Positions 52,086 to 53,078 of a stretch of DNA of 53,078 nucleotides are shown in pieces. A program made the translations under genes and the position numbers. The stretch's first letter is position 1. Each line of letters starts with the position of its first letter. A model generated the notes under the pieces. It saw nothing but the letters and a program-made list of their open reading frames with translations, did not search any database and had not been told where the DNA came from. The DNA comes from Bacillota bacterium (GTDB lineage: Bacteria; Bacillota; Clostridia; Acetivibrionales; DSM-27016): NCBI GenBank assembly GCA_023390115.1, contig JAEWDM010000013.1, forward strand, positions 1-53,078. The letters are read 5' to 3'.

Positions 52086-52550
52086 TTACATGGACTGTTC
52101 CTGGACAGTTTCGGGATCGACCTGTTGAAGCGATGCGATTTGTTCCCTATAATACTCTCCGCTCAGTACGCCTGTACCTTCGTAGTCCCGCCGCCATGTG
52201 GCAAACATATATCCGTATTCGGTTTCCCTGCCAGCAAAAACGGCGCCGTTGAACTCTGCCAGCAGCCGGAAGTCCTCATCCAGCGCCGTGGCTTTCAAGA
52301 GTGGCGCCCTTTCTATCGCAGTCAGGTATTCACGGACTTCTTTGGAAAAGGGCGCCACCTTATGATATAGCTCAGCTGCTTCGGGAGAGCGGATGTCATC
52401 GGGGAAGATGCACATATCCCCACTGGGTTCCACATGGCAGGCAGACTGACCGTTTATCAGGATTGGCAGTGCGTTTTTTTCCGGCGGCGCAGTTTCAATA
52501 TCATGCATTGCAAGGACACGGGAAAGCTCTGTGAAAAACTTCTTGATCAA
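52086..52550 (-). CDS. ICE-terminal protein of unknown function
   Basis: A 154-residue acidic soluble protein, beginning MIKKFFTELSRVLAMHDIET and containing EFNGAVFAGRETEYGYMFATWRRDYEG near the end. No domain recognised. TTG start with GGAGG upstream. It is the gene nearest the rRNA-side end of the ICE and, on the minus strand, first in line. Function unknown. Confidence 0.6.
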   Translation of the reverse strand: MIKKFFTELSRVLAMHDIETAPPEKNALPILINGQSACHVEPSGDMCIFPDDIRSPEAAELYHKVAPFSKEVREYLTAIERAPLLKATALDEDFRLLAEFNGAVFAGRETEYGYMFATWRRDYEGTGVLSGEYYREQIASLQQVDPETVQEQSM

Positions 52551-52584
52551 ATGGATTTCCTCCTGTTCTGATGGTGAAACGCAA

Positions 52585-52637
52585 AAAGGGCGCTGAATTC
52601 AATCGGCTTTTTATCAGCCGTAAAATCAGCGCCCTTT
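52585..52637. repeat. Inverted repeat with GGGCGC arms
   Basis: AAAGGGCGCTGA (52585-52596) and TCAGCGCCCTTT (52626-52637) are a perfect 12-bp inverted repeat. The loop contains a second small hairpin (CGGCT/AGCCG). Gene-free sequence. Confidence 0.7.
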
Positions 52638-52675
52638 GGCGGTTTCGGTTTATTCAATTGATTCGTTTTTGGGCA

Positions 52676-52714
52676 GCGCCCTTTTTAACTTTGCTGTCCT
52701 CTCAAAAAGGGCGC
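52676..52714. repeat. Second inverted repeat with the same GGGCGC arms
   Basis: GCGCCCTTTTT (52676-52686) and AAAAAGGGCGC (52704-52714) are a perfect 11-bp inverted repeat; it looks like a bidirectional terminator. Related GGGCGCC words also occur at 52075, 52305 and 52349. Confidence 0.7.
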
Positions 52715-52783
52715 CACAATTCATTTATTTGCTTGCGGGTTTGAGTCCTGTCAGAGTGAAGCTGTTACCCCAATAAATCTACG

Positions 52784-52818
52784 AAAAAAGGGCTTCCACT
52801 TTTCACAGTGAAAGCCCT
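52784..52818 (-). terminator. Intrinsic terminator of the rRNA/tRNA operon
   Basis: AGGGCTTTCACT pairs with AGTGGAAGCCCT (one G-U) over a short loop and is followed by TTTTTT on the minus strand. It lies 57 bases after the tRNA-Asn 3' end. The rest of 52,715-52,875 holds no gene. Confidence 0.85.
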
Positions 52819-52875
52819 CGAAAGGCGCGGATTTACTGGCTTTGTAAGCAATAAATCTTTTTTACCTTTTGTTTT

Positions 52876-52951
52876 TGGCTCCCCAAGTAGGACTCGAACC
52901 TACGACCCTGCGGTTAACAGCCGCATGCTCTACCAACTGAGCTATTGAGGA
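52876..52951 (-). tRNA. tRNA-Asn (anticodon GTT)
   Basis: The 76-nt minus-strand sequence folds as a tRNA. It has TCCTCAA/TTGGGGA acceptor arms, the D-loop AGTTGGTAGA, the anticodon loop CTGTTAA with GTT, the T-arm GGTTCGAGTCC and an encoded CCA end at 52876-52878. It follows the 5S rRNA gene, as in many clostridial rRNA operons. Confidence 0.97.
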
Positions 52952-52960
52952 ATATAAATC

Positions 52961-53076
52961 TGGCAGAGACCTGCTTTCCCGGGCCGTCACCAGCCAAGTA
53001 TCATCGGCACTTTAGAAGCTTAACTGCCGTGTTCGGTATGGGAACGGGTGTGTCCTTCTCGTAATATCCACCAGAA
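52961..53076 (-). rRNA. rrf: 5S ribosomal RNA
   Basis: The minus-strand sequence contains the conserved 5S core CCGTTCCCATACCGAACACGG and TTAAGCTTC, and its ends (TCTGGTGG and the terminal CTGCCAGA) pair. The length is about 116 nt. It begins at the right edge of the window, so upstream rRNA genes lie outside. Confidence 0.93.
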
Positions 53077-53078
53077 AA

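Noticed and set aside
52870..52955. tRNA-Asn as the ICE integration site
   Set aside because: I found no second copy of the tRNA 3' end at the left ICE end near 18.2 kb, and a complete operon terminator lies between the tRNA and the ICE.

Overview
The window comes from a spore-forming, low-to-mid GC Firmicute, most likely class Clostridia. The evidence is a GerA-type germinant receptor gene with a forespore-type promoter, strong AGGAGG ribosome binding sites throughout, and a gene set typical of Tn1549/CTn-like conjugative elements of gut Clostridia. Nearly every gene lies on the minus strand. The right edge holds the end of an rRNA operon (5S rRNA, tRNA-Asn, intrinsic terminator). I cannot name the species from the sequence alone.

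Positions 1-16.9 kb are an accessory patchwork. They hold an excisionase-like fragment, a MacB/FtsX-type ABC exporter with its own two-component system, and a frameshifted ABC ATPase behind a chimeric remnant of an IS1182-type transposase and a GntR regulator. Then come an ECF sigma factor with a secreted, membrane-anchored partner, an orphan OmpR-type regulator followed by a tiny membrane protein instead of a kinase, and an APH-type kinase whose expected start codon reads ATA. A MefA-like MFS exporter sits behind a leader-peptide attenuator, and a MerR-ABC-ABC efflux operon has a 19-bp-spacer promoter. Several decayed genes (hydrolase, APH, DUF3788, TnpV) lie between them.

Positions 17.1-18.2 kb hold a gerA-family gene cut off at about 18,168, where an integrative conjugative element (ICE) begins. 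The ICE runs to roughly 52.7 kb. Left to right, against transcription, it carries an XRE regulator, a winged-helix protein, the VirD4 coupling protein, a TOPRIM primase-like protein, a MobP-type relaxase with Sel1 repeats and its ribbon-helix-helix partner, and a GC-rich oriT candidate. It continues with a HipBA-type module, a P60/M23 cell-wall hydrolase, a PP-loop protein, VirB4, a VirB4-associated protein, PrgI, a broken C5 DNA methyltransferase, a D12 adenine methyltransferase, and a long run of antirestriction (ArdA-like) and polyvalent-protein-like genes. No ICE integrase and no VirB6/TrbL-like membrane protein is visible, so the element looks defective or dependent on functions outside the window.

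The ICE is interrupted at 36,652-40,130 by a complete RIT (recombinase-in-trio) element: three overlapping tyrosine recombinase genes between perfect 38-bp inverted repeats. Each repeat contains two direct copies of an 11-bp motif. Its insertion ends two different genes, which implies an accompanying deletion.

Most noteworthy are: (i) five ArdA-like genes with about eight ArdA-type modules, joined by a recurring gene-junction sequence that gives unrelated proteins the same MEMGGM-like tail and carries the next gene's ribosome binding site; (ii) a leader peptide with interleaved hairpins before the MFS exporter; (iii) a double terminator with a 12-nt long-range complement to a ribosome-binding-site-sequestering hairpin ahead of the transfer operon; (iv) the RIT element and its deletion; (v) a C5 methyltransferase whose variable region is a long run of degenerate repeats.
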